This document shows, one piece after another, positions 54,297-64,000 of a DNA stretch of 64,000 bases. Position 1 is the stretch's first letter. Every line of letters starts with the position of its first letter. The translations under genes and the position numbers were made by a program. Source of the stretch: Pseudo-nitzschia pungens (Eukaryota; Bacillariophyta; Bacillariophyceae; Bacillariales; Bacillariaceae); NCBI GenBank assembly GCA_037355855.1, contig CM074758.1, forward strand, positions 2,577,001-2,641,000, written 5' to 3'. The notes below the pieces were generated by a model, which ran no database searches, was not told the DNA's origin, and saw nothing but the letters and a program-made list of their open reading frames with translations.

Positions 54297-55752
54297 GTTG
54301 GCTATGGATTGTGTCTGTAACTACAATACTTCAACAGATGGATTTGCAATGTTTGTTATGGACAAAGACTAGCCATTGTGCCATCAGCGGTCTGCATCGT
54401 GTGATGATGCAGTCATCTTTCCCGCTCACCTTCACTTACGGTAGGATATGCCGTTCGGTGTCAGGTGTGTTTTGGCTTGCTGGCAAGATTTTTTTTGTGT
54501 CACTCGTTGCAACCATCCGAAATCTAGCTCGGAATTTACGAAATTGTATTTGTACGTGTACGAGTACGTACTACGAGGTACTAGTGGTATTAGTAGGAAT
54601 GTCACAGTAACCTTACCGCTTACAGTTATTCATACGAGCCAATAATCCCACGGTAAATGAAAGAGTTAGTGAAAAGATCGATTGAAAAACGCTGTACGAC
54701 AGAAATGGATGGTCAGGAACATGGCTATTTTCTTGACACATTATTTGTTCTGGACTTAAATGCATCAACATGATGTTATGTTCTACGATTACGTAGCCTT
54801 ACTTCGTACTTCATACTTCTACATCTACTTCGGGGTATTCAATCACATTATTCTTAAGGTTACCTTTTCGGAATGATAGTACGGTTTCTGGTAACTTACT
54901 AGTAACTTTCTACTACTACCTCCAAAATGTCAAGCCGGAAATCAAAATGACGAATGGCTGCTTTTGTAGTAGGTTTCAATGAGAAAGTTAAACTGTAGTT
55001 TAGATTGCTTTCGCAAATAATCTCTGCTGAGTCCTCATCATAGGAAAGCACATACTGAAGTATTCAATATTAGTAAACCTTACTACTAGGGTATTGAATA
55101 CTAAGGTTACTCGTAACCTTACTGCTCATGTCGTCACAACTCACAACTATCGGTTTGAGGTTCATGATTCAAAATATTTATTCAATCGTTGATCAACATA
55201 AGGTTAACCTTAAATACTGCTAGACGGACAACGGAAGGTCGCCCATAAAAACGACGCGTGGTATTCTTTCTTTCCGCCACGCGTAGATTGTGTGTAGCAA
55301 CACTAGCTTTTGGGGTGAACGGTGAACCAAGAACCGGAAGAAGCTTCCATCGAAATCTAAACTTTTCACCTCAATACAAAACCTTGTTCACCGTTCACAA
55401 AGAGATTTTGGTAGTTCAACAATAATACCAGGAACCGGTGCGACTTGTGAGGATTGTATTGGATTTGGATCGGCACTCACTGCAATCGCTAAGAGCGACA
55501 TCATTATTTTTTGACAAAGGCAACCCGATAGAGAAATAACGGCAGTTGAATAAAGAAAGACAACGTGCGCACCAGGAGAACGAAACGAAACAACGCTCAC
55601 ACTATGAAAACGACACTGGTTCCTCCTGTTTGCGCCGTTGTTGGCTGTCGCGGAGTCCTCTTCCTCACTTTTCGGGTTGCGACGCCACGGCAATGTCTTT
55701 GGCGCGGCATCCACTAGGGAACAAATCGACGACAAAACACTCGGCAAGCAAG
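54297..55752. promoter_or_regulatory. Divergent region, HYKK-like / HSP70
   Basis: About 1.45 kb. It carries AGTAACCTTACCGC (54606), GTTACCTTTTCGG (54858), AAGGTTACTCGTAACC (55103) and AAGGTTAACCTT (55200). Transcripts of the HSP70 gene probably start in the right half. No gene supported. Confidence 0.4.
55340..55347. promoter_or_regulatory. Possible heat-shock element upstream of HSP70
   Basis: GAAGCTTC fits the head-to-head nGAAnnTTCn core of a heat-shock element, with another GAA four bases past the TTC. It lies about 400 bp upstream of the HSP70 coding start. A third correctly spaced unit is absent, so support is modest. Confidence 0.3.
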
Positions 55753-55794
55753 ATGTCCGATCTCGACTCTGCGACGTGATCGGTCTGAGGGGCG

Positions 55795-58428
55795 GTGCGG
55801 ATAGGTTCCATCTCGGGTCCCTGCATCGGAATCGATCTCGGAACCACCTACTCGTGCGTCGGCGTGTGGAGAAACGACCGCGTCGATATCTGTGCCAACG
55901 AACAAGGAAACCGCATCACTCCATCGTACGTGGCTTTCCCAAAGGATTCCGCGTCGAGCGGGGGACGCTTGGTGGGAGATGCCGCCAAAAACCAAGCCTC
56001 CCAAAACCCCACCGGAACCTTTTTCGACGTCAAGCGATTGATCGGACGGAATTTCGACGATTCGACGGTGCAGAAAGACAAGAAGCTTTTCCCCTTCGAG
56101 ATTGCCAAGGACAAGAACGGAAAGCCAATCGTTCGTCTGCCCAAAGAAATCGGATCCAAGTACCCAAAATCGGACTTCACCCCGGAAGAAGTCAGCGGGA
56201 TGATTCTGCGGAAAATGAAAGAAACCGCCGAAGCCTATCTCGGTACCGAGGTCAAACACGCCGTTGTGACCGTCCCCGCGTACTTCAACGACGCCCAGCG
56301 ACAGGCCACGAAAGATGCCGGAACGATTGCCGGCTTGAAAGTCGAGCGCGTCATCAACGAACCCACGGCTGCCGCCATTGCGTACGGACTCGACAAGCAA
56401 GACCACGAAGAAAACATTCTGGTCTTTGATCTGGGTGGTGGAACCTTTGATGTGACCCTGCTGTCGATCGATAACGGCGTGTTTGAGGTCCTGGCCACGA
56501 GCGGAAACACGCATCTGGGAGGAGAGGATTTCGATCAGCGTCTGATGGAATACTGCATCAGTCAGTTCAAACGCAAGTCGGGAATCGATATTTCCAAGGA
56601 CAAGCGCGCCGTCCAACGGCTCCGAAAGCAGTGCGAAAACGCCAAGCGAACCTTGTCTACTCAAACCAGCACGATGATCGATTGCGAGGCCTTGTCGAAC
56701 GGGGAAGACTTTAGCCTGACGCTGTCTCGCGCGAAATTCGAGGAACTCAACGTCGATTTGTTCAAAAAGACGCTCACGCCCGTCACACAGGTCCTGAAGG
56801 ACAGTGGACTGAGCAAGAGCCAGGTCGATCAAATCATTTTGGTGGGTGGTTCCACCCGCATTCCGAGGGTGCAGAGCCTGCTCTCCGACTTTTTCGGAGG
56901 AAAAAAACTCAACAAGTCCATCAATCCCGATGAAGCCGTGGTACGTAAAAGTGCTGGTTTTCTCTTGCCACTCGACCGTGCCAAGAGTGATGCTGCCGTG
57001 CCGATGACGATACCACATGACGCTTGGCTACTGACGAGAGGATTGGAGGCCGGAGTAGTTACCGGATCCACCTCCTTTTCTCTCCTGATGTACGCAGTCA
57101 TGACATTTCCGAGGCTCGACGTGCTCCGACAAAACATTTTGGTTGCGCACGCATTGTGATTGAATTATCAATGATCATTGTGTTCAAGGGTTGATCATCG
57201 ACGAGAAACCTGGATGCCGGATCCGTCCGACCGTGCCAGGAGTGATGATGCCGTGCCGATGACGATACCACATGACGCTTGGCTACTGACGAGAGGATTG
57301 GAGGCCGGAGTAGTTACCGGATCCACCTCCTTTTCTCTCCTGATGTACGCAGTCATGACATTTCCGAGGCTCGGCGTGCTCCGACAAAACATTTTGGTTG
57401 CGCACGCATTGTGATTGAATTATCGATGATCATTGTGTTCAAGGGTTGATCATCGTCGAGAAACCTGGATGCCGGATCCGTGACTAGATCTGCATCATAG
57501 TATGTCGTCGGTTCCCAACAATTGCACCTGACGTGTAGCCATTTTGTCTCACCGATTTCCTAACACGTTTGTTGCTTTCAATTGTTTTTGTTTCATTTTC
57601 GCATGCTTTCAGGCCTACGGTGCCGCGGTTCAGGGTGGAATCTTGAGTGGGGATGCCGCCGAAGCGACGAAGGATGTTCTTCTGCTGGATGTTGCTCCTC
57701 TTTCCCTGGGAATCGAGACCGCGGGTGGAGTCATGACCACTCTGATCAAGCGAGGTACCACTATTCCCGTGAAAAAGTCCCAAATATTTTCGACCTATGC
57801 CGATAACCAACCCGGCGTCAACATCCAGGTCTTCGAGGGAGAGCGCGGAATGACGAAATCCAACCGACTCCTGGGACAATTCGAGCTTTCCGGCATTCCT
57901 CCGGCGCCTCGTGGTGTTCCCCAGGTCGAGGTCAGTTTCGATGTGGATGCCAACGGTATCTTGAGCATCAGCGCCCACGACAAGGGCACGGGCAGAGAGG
58001 AATCCCTGACCATCACCAGCGAAAAGGGACGACTCTCCGAAGAAGAAATCGAACGCATGGTTCGCGAGGCCGAAGAATTCGCGGAGGAAGATGCAAAAGA
58101 AAAGGCAAAGATCCAAGCACGGAACGAATTGGAGGCATACTTGTACAACCTGAAAAACTCCATCAACGATTCCCTGGAAGGAAAGCTATCCGAAGACGAG
58201 AAGGATCAACTGAACACTGCCGTGAACGAGGGTTTGGACTGGCTGGAAGACCATCCCGCTGCAGAAAAAGAAGAGTGCGACGCAAAACAGAAAGAGGTCG
58301 AGCAAATCGCGAACCCTATTCTCAAGCGAGCATACGAGAGTTCTGCCGGGGGAAATGTCGACGATGATTTCATGGGTGAAGATCTCGATGGTGTCCACGA
58401 TGGTCCTACCGTCGAAGAAATGGATTAA
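55795..58428 (+). CDS. HSP70: Cytosolic-type HSP70 chaperone, start unresolved
   Basis: The open frame 55795-56940 and exon 57613-58428 join by a 672-bp GTACGT...TTTCAG intron, phase 0 ([15 protein letters not shown]). HSP70 signatures are all present: [47 protein letters not shown] and [15 protein letters not shown]. The linker region [19 protein letters not shown] leads to a full substrate-binding domain. The end is GPTVEEMD, in place of the EEVD of cytosolic HSP70s that binds TPR co-chaperones. There is no KDEL-type or plastid presequence. No ATG precedes the conserved core in frame: ATG 55753 (MSDLDSAT) is in frame but separated by TGAs at 55777 and 55786, so the first exon is either upstream, mis-assembled or broken. 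The 55795 start given is only where the frame opens, at a GTG. Confidence 0.9.
56970..57485. repeat. 255-bp tandem duplication within the HSP70 intron
   Basis: Two near-identical copies with a 255-bp period (CCGTGCCGATGACGATACCA at 56996 and 57251). A part of the unit start (GAAACCTGGATGCCGGATCC) recurs at 57461 after 57205. Copies differ at only a few bases. Each copy can be read as part of an open frame ([20 protein letters not shown]), which is a side effect of sequence duplication and not a domain of HSP70. Confidence 0.9.
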
Positions 58429-59193
58429 CCTTCCCCGGACCTCCACTTCGGTCGTGCCATCGCTGCTTGGCGCACTGCAAAGTGGAAACAACACTATGAC
58501 GCGAGGACCAATGACTCGGCGCATCTTTTGTAGAGCCCTAGTATACTGAGAAACTGGGGCATTTGGCTAAATTAATGAAAAATTGAACATTAGACATTTT
58601 CGATGAGCAGACTTAGATGCTACTACTTAGCAAGAATGTGTCGCTATTGGTCAGTCACATTCAATATTACGGGTTCTTCCGAAATGGCTACTGAAGTATG
58701 AAAAAAGGTGCTATGCTGGAGGAGAATGCAAGAATTGTCAACGCATCGATGTAAAATTCATAAAATTCCTAGCTACTAATAACAAAAAATGTTCACTTTT
58801 TCGCTTGAGGTGCAACGACAATGAGGACGTTTGCCTAGCTGGGGGAAGGGGCAACTACAATCTAATGTTGCTTTGCTGCGGCTTCTGTGGCTCCTTGGAA
58901 TGACTGGCTTGGGGGGACATGCATTGGGTTTCCTCTGATTTTCACTTTTTTCACAGGTTATGTAATCTTACTTGTACCTTACGGACTCTTGTTAGCATAC
59001 TGGTACAGTGCCGCTAGGATGTACGGGACACGGGACTCGACACTTCGAACACGATCTTGTACAGATCCGTCAAAATCTTTCCCAAAAAAAAGGACGAGAC
59101 ATCCTTTTTGAGATTACTTCTGCGTGGGCTCGATCGAAGTCACAACCTTATTGGATCTTCGTTTGCAAATCCATCCAACCACGGTAGACAATC
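58429..59193. other. Intergenic region
   Basis: About 760 bp between two plus-strand genes: HSP70 3' UTR and the promoter of the aldo/keto reductase. No gene or strong repeat seen. Confidence 0.4.
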
Positions 59194-60705
59194 ATGACTC
59201 CAGTCGCCGACAAATCCAGCTTCGTGCCGAAGCGCGAATTTCTTCGTTCTCTGGACGACGAAAAGAAAGAAAAAGCAAAGGCGGTTTTGCCTTTGATGGT
59301 TCCGATTGGTATGTAAAATATACTGGTATCGACGTGGAGATGATCGTGGTGGAGTTGAGCACAATGGTTCGTGGGAATCTCATCTAATCACCGTTTTGCG
59401 TCTCTTGTTGAAATCGTTGTTGCCACCGTGCGTAAAGTTGGTTTGGGGTGCTCCAGCTATTCGAATTTCTTTTGGACCAAGGAAGAACTCGAGGCGGAAT
59501 CACACTCAAACGACAACGAACCGAAACCAGAATTCACGGCCGAACTGCTGTCCAGAGACCACCCAAAGGTGCAGGAATGGATCGAAGCCATTCACTACGC
59601 CATCGAGCAGTGCGGGATATCCCTGCTCGACACGGCTCCCTGGTACGGGCACGGGACGTCGGAAATCGTGGTCGGGTGGGCACTCGACGAATTGTTGTCG
59701 CGGCCCACCGGCGAGAGCGGCGATTCCAAACCGATTGCCCGGAACGACCTGTGCGTCAACACCAAGATCGGTCGGTACGAAGCGGATCCTTCTCAGCAAT
59801 TCGATTTTTCTCGAACCGCCACCCTGGAATCGGCCCAGCGGAGCCTCCGGAGGATGAAATGCGGGTACATCGACGTGCTGCAGCTGCACGATCCCGAATT
59901 TTCTCCCACCCTGGATGTCCTATTAAAGGAGACCATTCCCGCAATGGTGGAGTGTCGCGCCAATGGCTGGTGCAGGGCCCTGGGGTTGACGGGTTATCCG
60001 TTGGAAGTCCAGTACCAGATCCTGCAGCACTCGCTCGAAATCTACGGGGAGGATGAAGCACCGCGGATCTGGGACCAGTCGATCACCTACGGGCACTTCA
60101 ATCTCCACGATTCCAGTCTCGTGAACCGCCGCGTGACTCCGTCGTGCGAATCCTTTGCGGACTGCTGCCGGCAAAACGGAATGGGTTTGCTGGCGGCGGC
60201 CCCCCTCTCGATGGGTCTGTTGACGCACAACCCAAATCCCGACTGGCATCCCGCAAACGGTTCCGAACTGGCGACCGCCTGCCGAAAAGCGGCTGAGATT
60301 TGCCGCGAGCTGGACGTCGACATTGCCACCCTGGCGCTGCTCTTTGCCATGTCCCACCCGGAAATCCCGTGCACCATACTGGGAATGAAAGACGTGGAAC
60401 AGGTGAAGCAGGCAGCGGCCATCGCGCGCCGATTCGCCGCGGTGGACTGGACGGTGCCGGGGCTGTCGCAGGAACTGGTGCTCTCCTTTGTCCTGACGGT
60501 GCCCGAGAGCAAGGCCTACCGGATCCTCAGCGACCGGGAGACCGGCCCGTTTGCCGGGTTGTGGAAACGAGAAACCGAGAACGACTACGACGGCAACGGG
60601 GTGTTCGCACCCAGGTACCAATGGGACGGAACCCTCGAAGCCCACAACTTTTGGAAAAACGCCGGGGAGCCCTTTGACGACTGGCAACTCAAGTCGTTCG
60701 AATAA
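59194..60705 (+). CDS. L-galactose-dehydrogenase-like aldo/keto reductase, two exons
   Basis: Exons 59194-59308 and 59438-60705 (intron GTATGT...GTAAAG, phase 1) give a 460-aa protein. It starts MTPVADKSSFVPKREFLRSL and enters the barrel at VPIVGLGCSSYSNFF. AKR catalytic residues are in SLLDTAPWYGHGTSEIVVGW (Asp, Tyr), VNTKIGRYEADPSQQFDFSR (Lys) and IDVLQLHDPEF (His). Cofactor-binding end: LLAAAPLSMGLLTHNPNPDW, then LGMKDVEQVKQ. The blocks HDxEF, ITGYPL-like LTGYPLEVQY and ASPLAMGLLT-like APLSMGLLT match plant L-galactose dehydrogenase, an enzyme of ascorbate synthesis, better than other AKRs. The C-terminal 90 residues (RETENDYDGNGVFAPRYQWD) are an extension. No targeting peptide is evident. 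Substrate assignment is by resemblance only. Confidence 0.86.
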
Positions 60706-61583
60706 TAGCTGAAACGCTGAGCTAAACCGAGCCGAGCCCACTTAGCATGCTGTGTGCTCGGCATTCTTCTCGAGCAACGACGCAAGGAAACAGAGGTTGT
60801 CGTTCCTTCGTTGAATTCAATGTAAAATTAAAATGCGGTGCAGTGCAGTGCAGTGCAGTGCATTTGATAGAACATGTGACCATGGCATCAAAAATCTTTG
60901 TTTTCACCTCCTCTCAGCGCTGAAACACCGTGATTTTTGACCACGAAGGAAAGATTGACAAAATTATCTGCACGAGCAAAAAGTTTAGTGACCAATGCGT
61001 GGGTGTCAGCAAGATTACTCTATCGAATCAAGGCTAGAGAAACGGGATCTCTTCGCTACGATTTCACCCCCTCCTTTGACCGATACCTCCATGCTGGGTT
61101 GCGTTGCAGCACAATAGATTGGATATCCCATGATTCCAATCTACTGGATAAAATAGCATGGCATTCTCATCGTGATCAAAAAGTGCGGTATCTTCCTACT
61201 ACATCATAATTAGACTCGCTCCTCGAGTCTCAAAATAAGAAATAATTTCCCTTAACCCTAATGCAATTGGTCATCCATTTTTTAAAAAATTCAACGGAAA
61301 AGGCTGGACGAATTTTAAAATTGCACTCCCTCCCGATAGAGAATAGAAAACCGAAACTGAAAGATGAGATATCATGTTGTAGCAGTGTCTAAGGTCAATA
61401 AGGTTTACTGTTAGAAGTGCATTGTATTCTAGTGGACGATCCATCGCACCTCGACCGAACACCAACACACTCGTCTACAGAAGCTATTACTCGGTATTCG
61501 ATTCGGAAAGGACTCATCGCCGGTTTGGCCATTGCTATCTTGTCATTGTTTGGTAAGATACACCGACATCCCCAGAAGTGATA
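60706..61583. other. Intergenic region
   Basis: About 880 bp. A CAGTGCAGTGCAGTGCAGTG run lies near 60840. A weak ORF (60937-61209) has no recognisable content. Likely promoter and 5' UTR of the coiled-coil gene lie at the right. Confidence 0.4.
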
Positions 61584-64000
61584 ATGGTCGATACGCAACA
61601 ACAACACGAGCATGAGCATGAGCATGATCATCAGCAGCAGGAAGAAGATTCGTATTCCTCCGAACCGACACCGGTTCCCAATGCATTCCGTCCTCCACCG
61701 CCGACCTATCAATCGTCAACGTTGATGACGGGCATCGCATCGCCCGCTACCGGGAAAGAAATTCACGACGAGTACCAAACTTCGCTCCTCAACAGCACGA
61801 TGCTATCCCTATCGGTAGACGACGAGGTGGGAACCCTTCCGTCCCTGGCACTGGACCCTCCCTCTCCCATGTCTCAGCCCTCCGACTCGATCATGGGGGA
61901 CAGCAAAACTCCCTCGGCAACGGCAAGTGCAGGTGCAACACCAACCCCCAACCACCAACGAACCGCAACGACGCCCAACGCCGCAATGTCCCTGTCTCGA
62001 TCGCGGCGAAAGCAACGACGGGAACAAAACAATTCCTACGCGTCGGCATCGGGGTCTCACGGTGTCCAGAAAATTCATAGAAATTCCGACAAGATTCCTC
62101 CGATTCGGGAAGTCTTCATGGACGACGACGACCAAACGGACCTCTCGGACGGGGACAAGCATTACAACCAGGACTTTGTGAGCACCGTAGGTGGAGAATC
62201 ATCGGACACCATGTACGAATACATCGACGATCCGTCCCTCGCCAATCGCGCGAGGCGGTCCATGCGATCGGATGCCCACTCGTCCTCGCGCCGATCGCTC
62301 CTGTCCTCGCCCGATGTGCAGCCGCATCCTGCGAAGCAGCACGCCGCGCCGTCGGGGAGCTCGCGACGAAAGGGAACCCTCGAGGACATTCACGAAAACA
62401 TTGGAAGCGACGATGTTGTGCGGGTCCACGAGTCCGCCCTTCACGCGCTTCAGCAGCTCAAGGAAGAACTCGTCAAGTCCAACCAGCGCAACGAACAGCT
62501 GACCCGAGAAAAAGAAGCCTGGAGCGCCGCGGAGCAAGATCTGAGGCGGCAAGTGGCGACGTTGCAAACCTCCGACCGGCAAAAAAGCACCGATCTCGAC
62601 CGTCTTCGACAGGACCACGAACGTCTCAAAAGCGACAACGAAGACACCAAAGCGCAACGCGATCAACTCGCCGAAGACAAACGAAAATTGGAAGCGAAAA
62701 CAAGGGATTCTGCCCGAACCATCAAGGAGTTGCGCCATCGAACACTGGCGGGGGACAATCGACACAAGGAACTCAAGGGACAACTCGACAAACTCAACGA
62801 TCAATTGGAGGATTCATTGGCGGCCAAGGGGGAAATGGCCGCCGAACTTGCCCGGGCGCAGACGGAACGCATGGATCTGGAAGCGAAAATCGAAAAATTT
62901 CGAAACGCGGCATCCGAGGCGACGAAAGAACAAGACCGCGCAAATTCGGACAGCAAACGCATCGAGGACGAATTGCACAACGAGCGTCGAAAGCTGCGGG
63001 AACTGCGTGCATCCAGCGATGCTGAAATCGAACGACTCGGTGGATCCCTTCGCAAGGCCAACGAGGCCATGCACCGGTTGAGGGCGGAGCTTACACCCAA
63101 GGTCCGATCCGCGGTACGGAACATTACCTCACCCCCTGCTCAGAACAGGGGCGGTGCGCCTATCAATGGAGCGTCGACTTATGGCGGTCATCACGCATCA
63201 AACTCGACGACGGTATCGTCTTCCGTTTCATCTGCTGTGGGCCCACCGCCGACGCTCGATTCGGCGATTGCCGATCGACTGGCACGTCTCAGGGATTCGG
63301 CGGAACGTGCCCATTTGATTCGTGCCCACAAACGAGAATTGGCTCGCCTCAAGGCCGATCGAGATTCGACAATCCAGAAACTGGAAACCGACCATGCCGA
63401 TGCCCTCAAGAAGGCCGCAAAACAATTCGAAGCGAGGCGAAAATCGGATCTCGATGAGCTCGCTCAGAGGCTCAACCGTCAGCACGAATCGCGTCTGGAG
63501 GAGGTGGAAGAAGAACACCGAAAGCGGCTTTCCCAGCTGCAAATCGACTACGGGCGATCACGAGAAGAATCCGACGAGTCGCTCGAGGAAGCCCTGACCC
63601 GGATCGCTCGCGTGTCCCAAGACCACGAGCGAGAAAAGGGACGGCGACACGCCCTGGAACGGACGGTGGAAGACCTGCATCGAAAGATGAAGATGCAGCA
63701 GAAAGACTTGCAAGCCAAACACGCGGGAGAATTAGAAAAACGTCGGCACCTGTGGGAATCCGAAAAGGAGACGCTTCTGGGCAATCTGCAAAGGGAGTTC
63801 AATGTTGCTTTCGACAACCGGCGGCGAGACATCAATGTCAACATCAAGTGGGCCGGAACACCGACTGGAATGACAACCAACACGGTGCAACGAAACAACC
63901 TACACGTTGACACGAGCGAGACGCCGCTCTCCAGGCAACCACAGGGGCAGGTTCATTTTCCGTCACAACAATATTCTTCTCAGCAACAACAAACAAATGG
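61584..64000 (+). CDS. Long coiled-coil protein, 3' end outside the window
   Basis: From ATG 61584 (MVDTQQQHEHEHEHDH) the frame is open to the end of the window, about 805 codons with no stop, so the protein is partial at its C-terminus. Residues 1-270 are disordered (Ser/Pro/Thr-rich, with HEHEHEHDH, RSRRKQRREQNN and DDDDQTDLSDGD). From about residue 280 it is nearly continuous coiled coil: VRVHESALHALQQLKEELVK, RDQLAEDKRKLEAK, LDKLNDQLEDSLAAKGEMAA, LARLKADRDSTIQKLE, ESRLEEVEEEHRKRLSQLQ. It breaks at a linker (ITSPPAQNRGGAP through SSSVSSAVGPPP), and continues to KWAGTPTGMTTNTV near the end. Such proteins are often centrosomal, golgin-like or cytoskeletal; nothing allows a choice. The antisense ORFs here are shadows. 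Confidence 0.8.
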   Translation, partial: MVDTQQQHEHEHEHDHQQQEEDSYSSEPTPVPNAFRPPPPTYQSSTLMTGIASPATGKEIHDEYQTSLLNSTMLSLSVDDEVGTLPSLALDPPSPMSQPSDSIMGDSKTPSATASAGATPTPNHQRTATTPNAAMSLSRSRRKQRREQNNSYASASGSHGVQKIHRNSDKIPPIREVFMDDDDQTDLSDGDKHYNQDFVSTVGGESSDTMYEYIDDPSLANRARRSMRSDAHSSSRRSLLSSPDVQPHPAKQHAAPSGSSRRKGTLEDIHENIGSDDVVRVHESALHALQQLKEELVKSNQRNEQLTREKEAWSAAEQDLRRQVATLQTSDRQKSTDLDRLRQDHERLKSDNEDTKAQRDQLAEDKRKLEAKTRDSARTIKELRHRTLAGDNRHKELKGQLDKLNDQLEDSLAAKGEMAAELARAQTERMDLEAKIEKFRNAASEATKEQDRANSDSKRIEDELHNERRKLRELRASSDAEIERLGGSLRKANEAMHRLRAELTPKVRSAVRNITSPPAQNRGGAPINGASTYGGHHASNSTTVSSSVSSAVGPPPTLDSAIADRLARLRDSAERAHLIRAHKRELARLKADRDSTIQKLETDHADALKKAAKQFEARRKSDLDELAQRLNRQHESRLEEVEEEHRKRLSQLQIDYGRSREESDESLEEALTRIARVSQDHEREKGRRHALERTVEDLHRKMKMQQKDLQAKHAGELEKRRHLWESEKETLLGNLQREFNVAFDNRRRDINVNIKWAGTPTGMTTNTVQRNNLHVDTSETPLSRQPQGQVHFPSQQYSSQQQQTN

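Noticed and set aside
55775..55804. A 28-30-nt intron that might rescue the HSP70 start
   Set aside because: It is shorter than any other intron here and neither possible acceptor restores the frame.
55714..57018. 434-aa ORF antisense to HSP70
   Set aside because: Open antisense frames opposite HSP70 are a known by-product of its codon use; the sense strand is clearly the gene.
1..64000. CRISPR arrays, operons, ribosome binding sites
   Set aside because: The gene structure is nuclear eukaryotic; the tandem repeats lack the spaced repeat-spacer layout and no cas genes are present.

Overview
The window is nuclear DNA of a diatom, or a very close stramenopile. Genes are monocistronic on both strands and carry few short GT-AG introns. 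There is a gene with two DUF6824 domains, a family I know mainly from diatoms. Two proteins begin with a signal peptide followed by an AF-type (SAAF, STAF) plastid-import motif, as in a secondary plastid. Two bZIP factors share a diatom-like flank. I cannot name the species.

Left part (1-41 kb), AT-richer: a kinesin-light-chain-like TPR protein; a protein with a worn-down SNF2_N-like domain; a small two-exon membrane protein; a Pkr1-like V-ATPase assembly factor; GPI transamidase subunit GAA1; two proteins of unknown function, one TPR-like. A 5-kb gene desert follows, with GGCGCC-rich repeats, a minisatellite of roughly 35 bp and a 10-bp satellite of about 640 bp. Then come bZIP 1, a three-exon 1,089-aa protein with tandem DUF6824 domains, a four-exon ZIP metal transporter, a 1.76-kb foldback element with long terminal inverted repeats and a 5-bp target duplication, bZIP 2, a Bud20/ZNF593-like protein, a 108-aa two-exon protein and a WDR53-like WD40 protein. 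38.3-41.2 kb has no intact gene but holds EGF-like and tRNA-like relics.

Right part (41-64 kb), visibly GC-richer: a paraoxonase-like protein, DNA topoisomerase III, a plastid-targeted membrane protein, a plastid-targeted DUF493 protein, a tropinone-reductase-like SDR, a hydroxylysine-kinase-like phosphotransferase, HSP70, an L-galactose-dehydrogenase-like aldo/keto reductase, and the start of a long coiled-coil protein that runs off the end.

Four genes between 42.4 and 52.2 kb need six reading-frame corrections, and every one is a single extra base. All other multi-exon genes splice cleanly. This points to uncorrected consensus insertions, though decay of one haplotype or +1 frameshifting remain possible. 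The genes form no operons and share no single pathway. Most sit head-to-head or tail-to-tail with short intergenic regions rich in a GTAAGGTTACC/ACTCGTAC-type word family.
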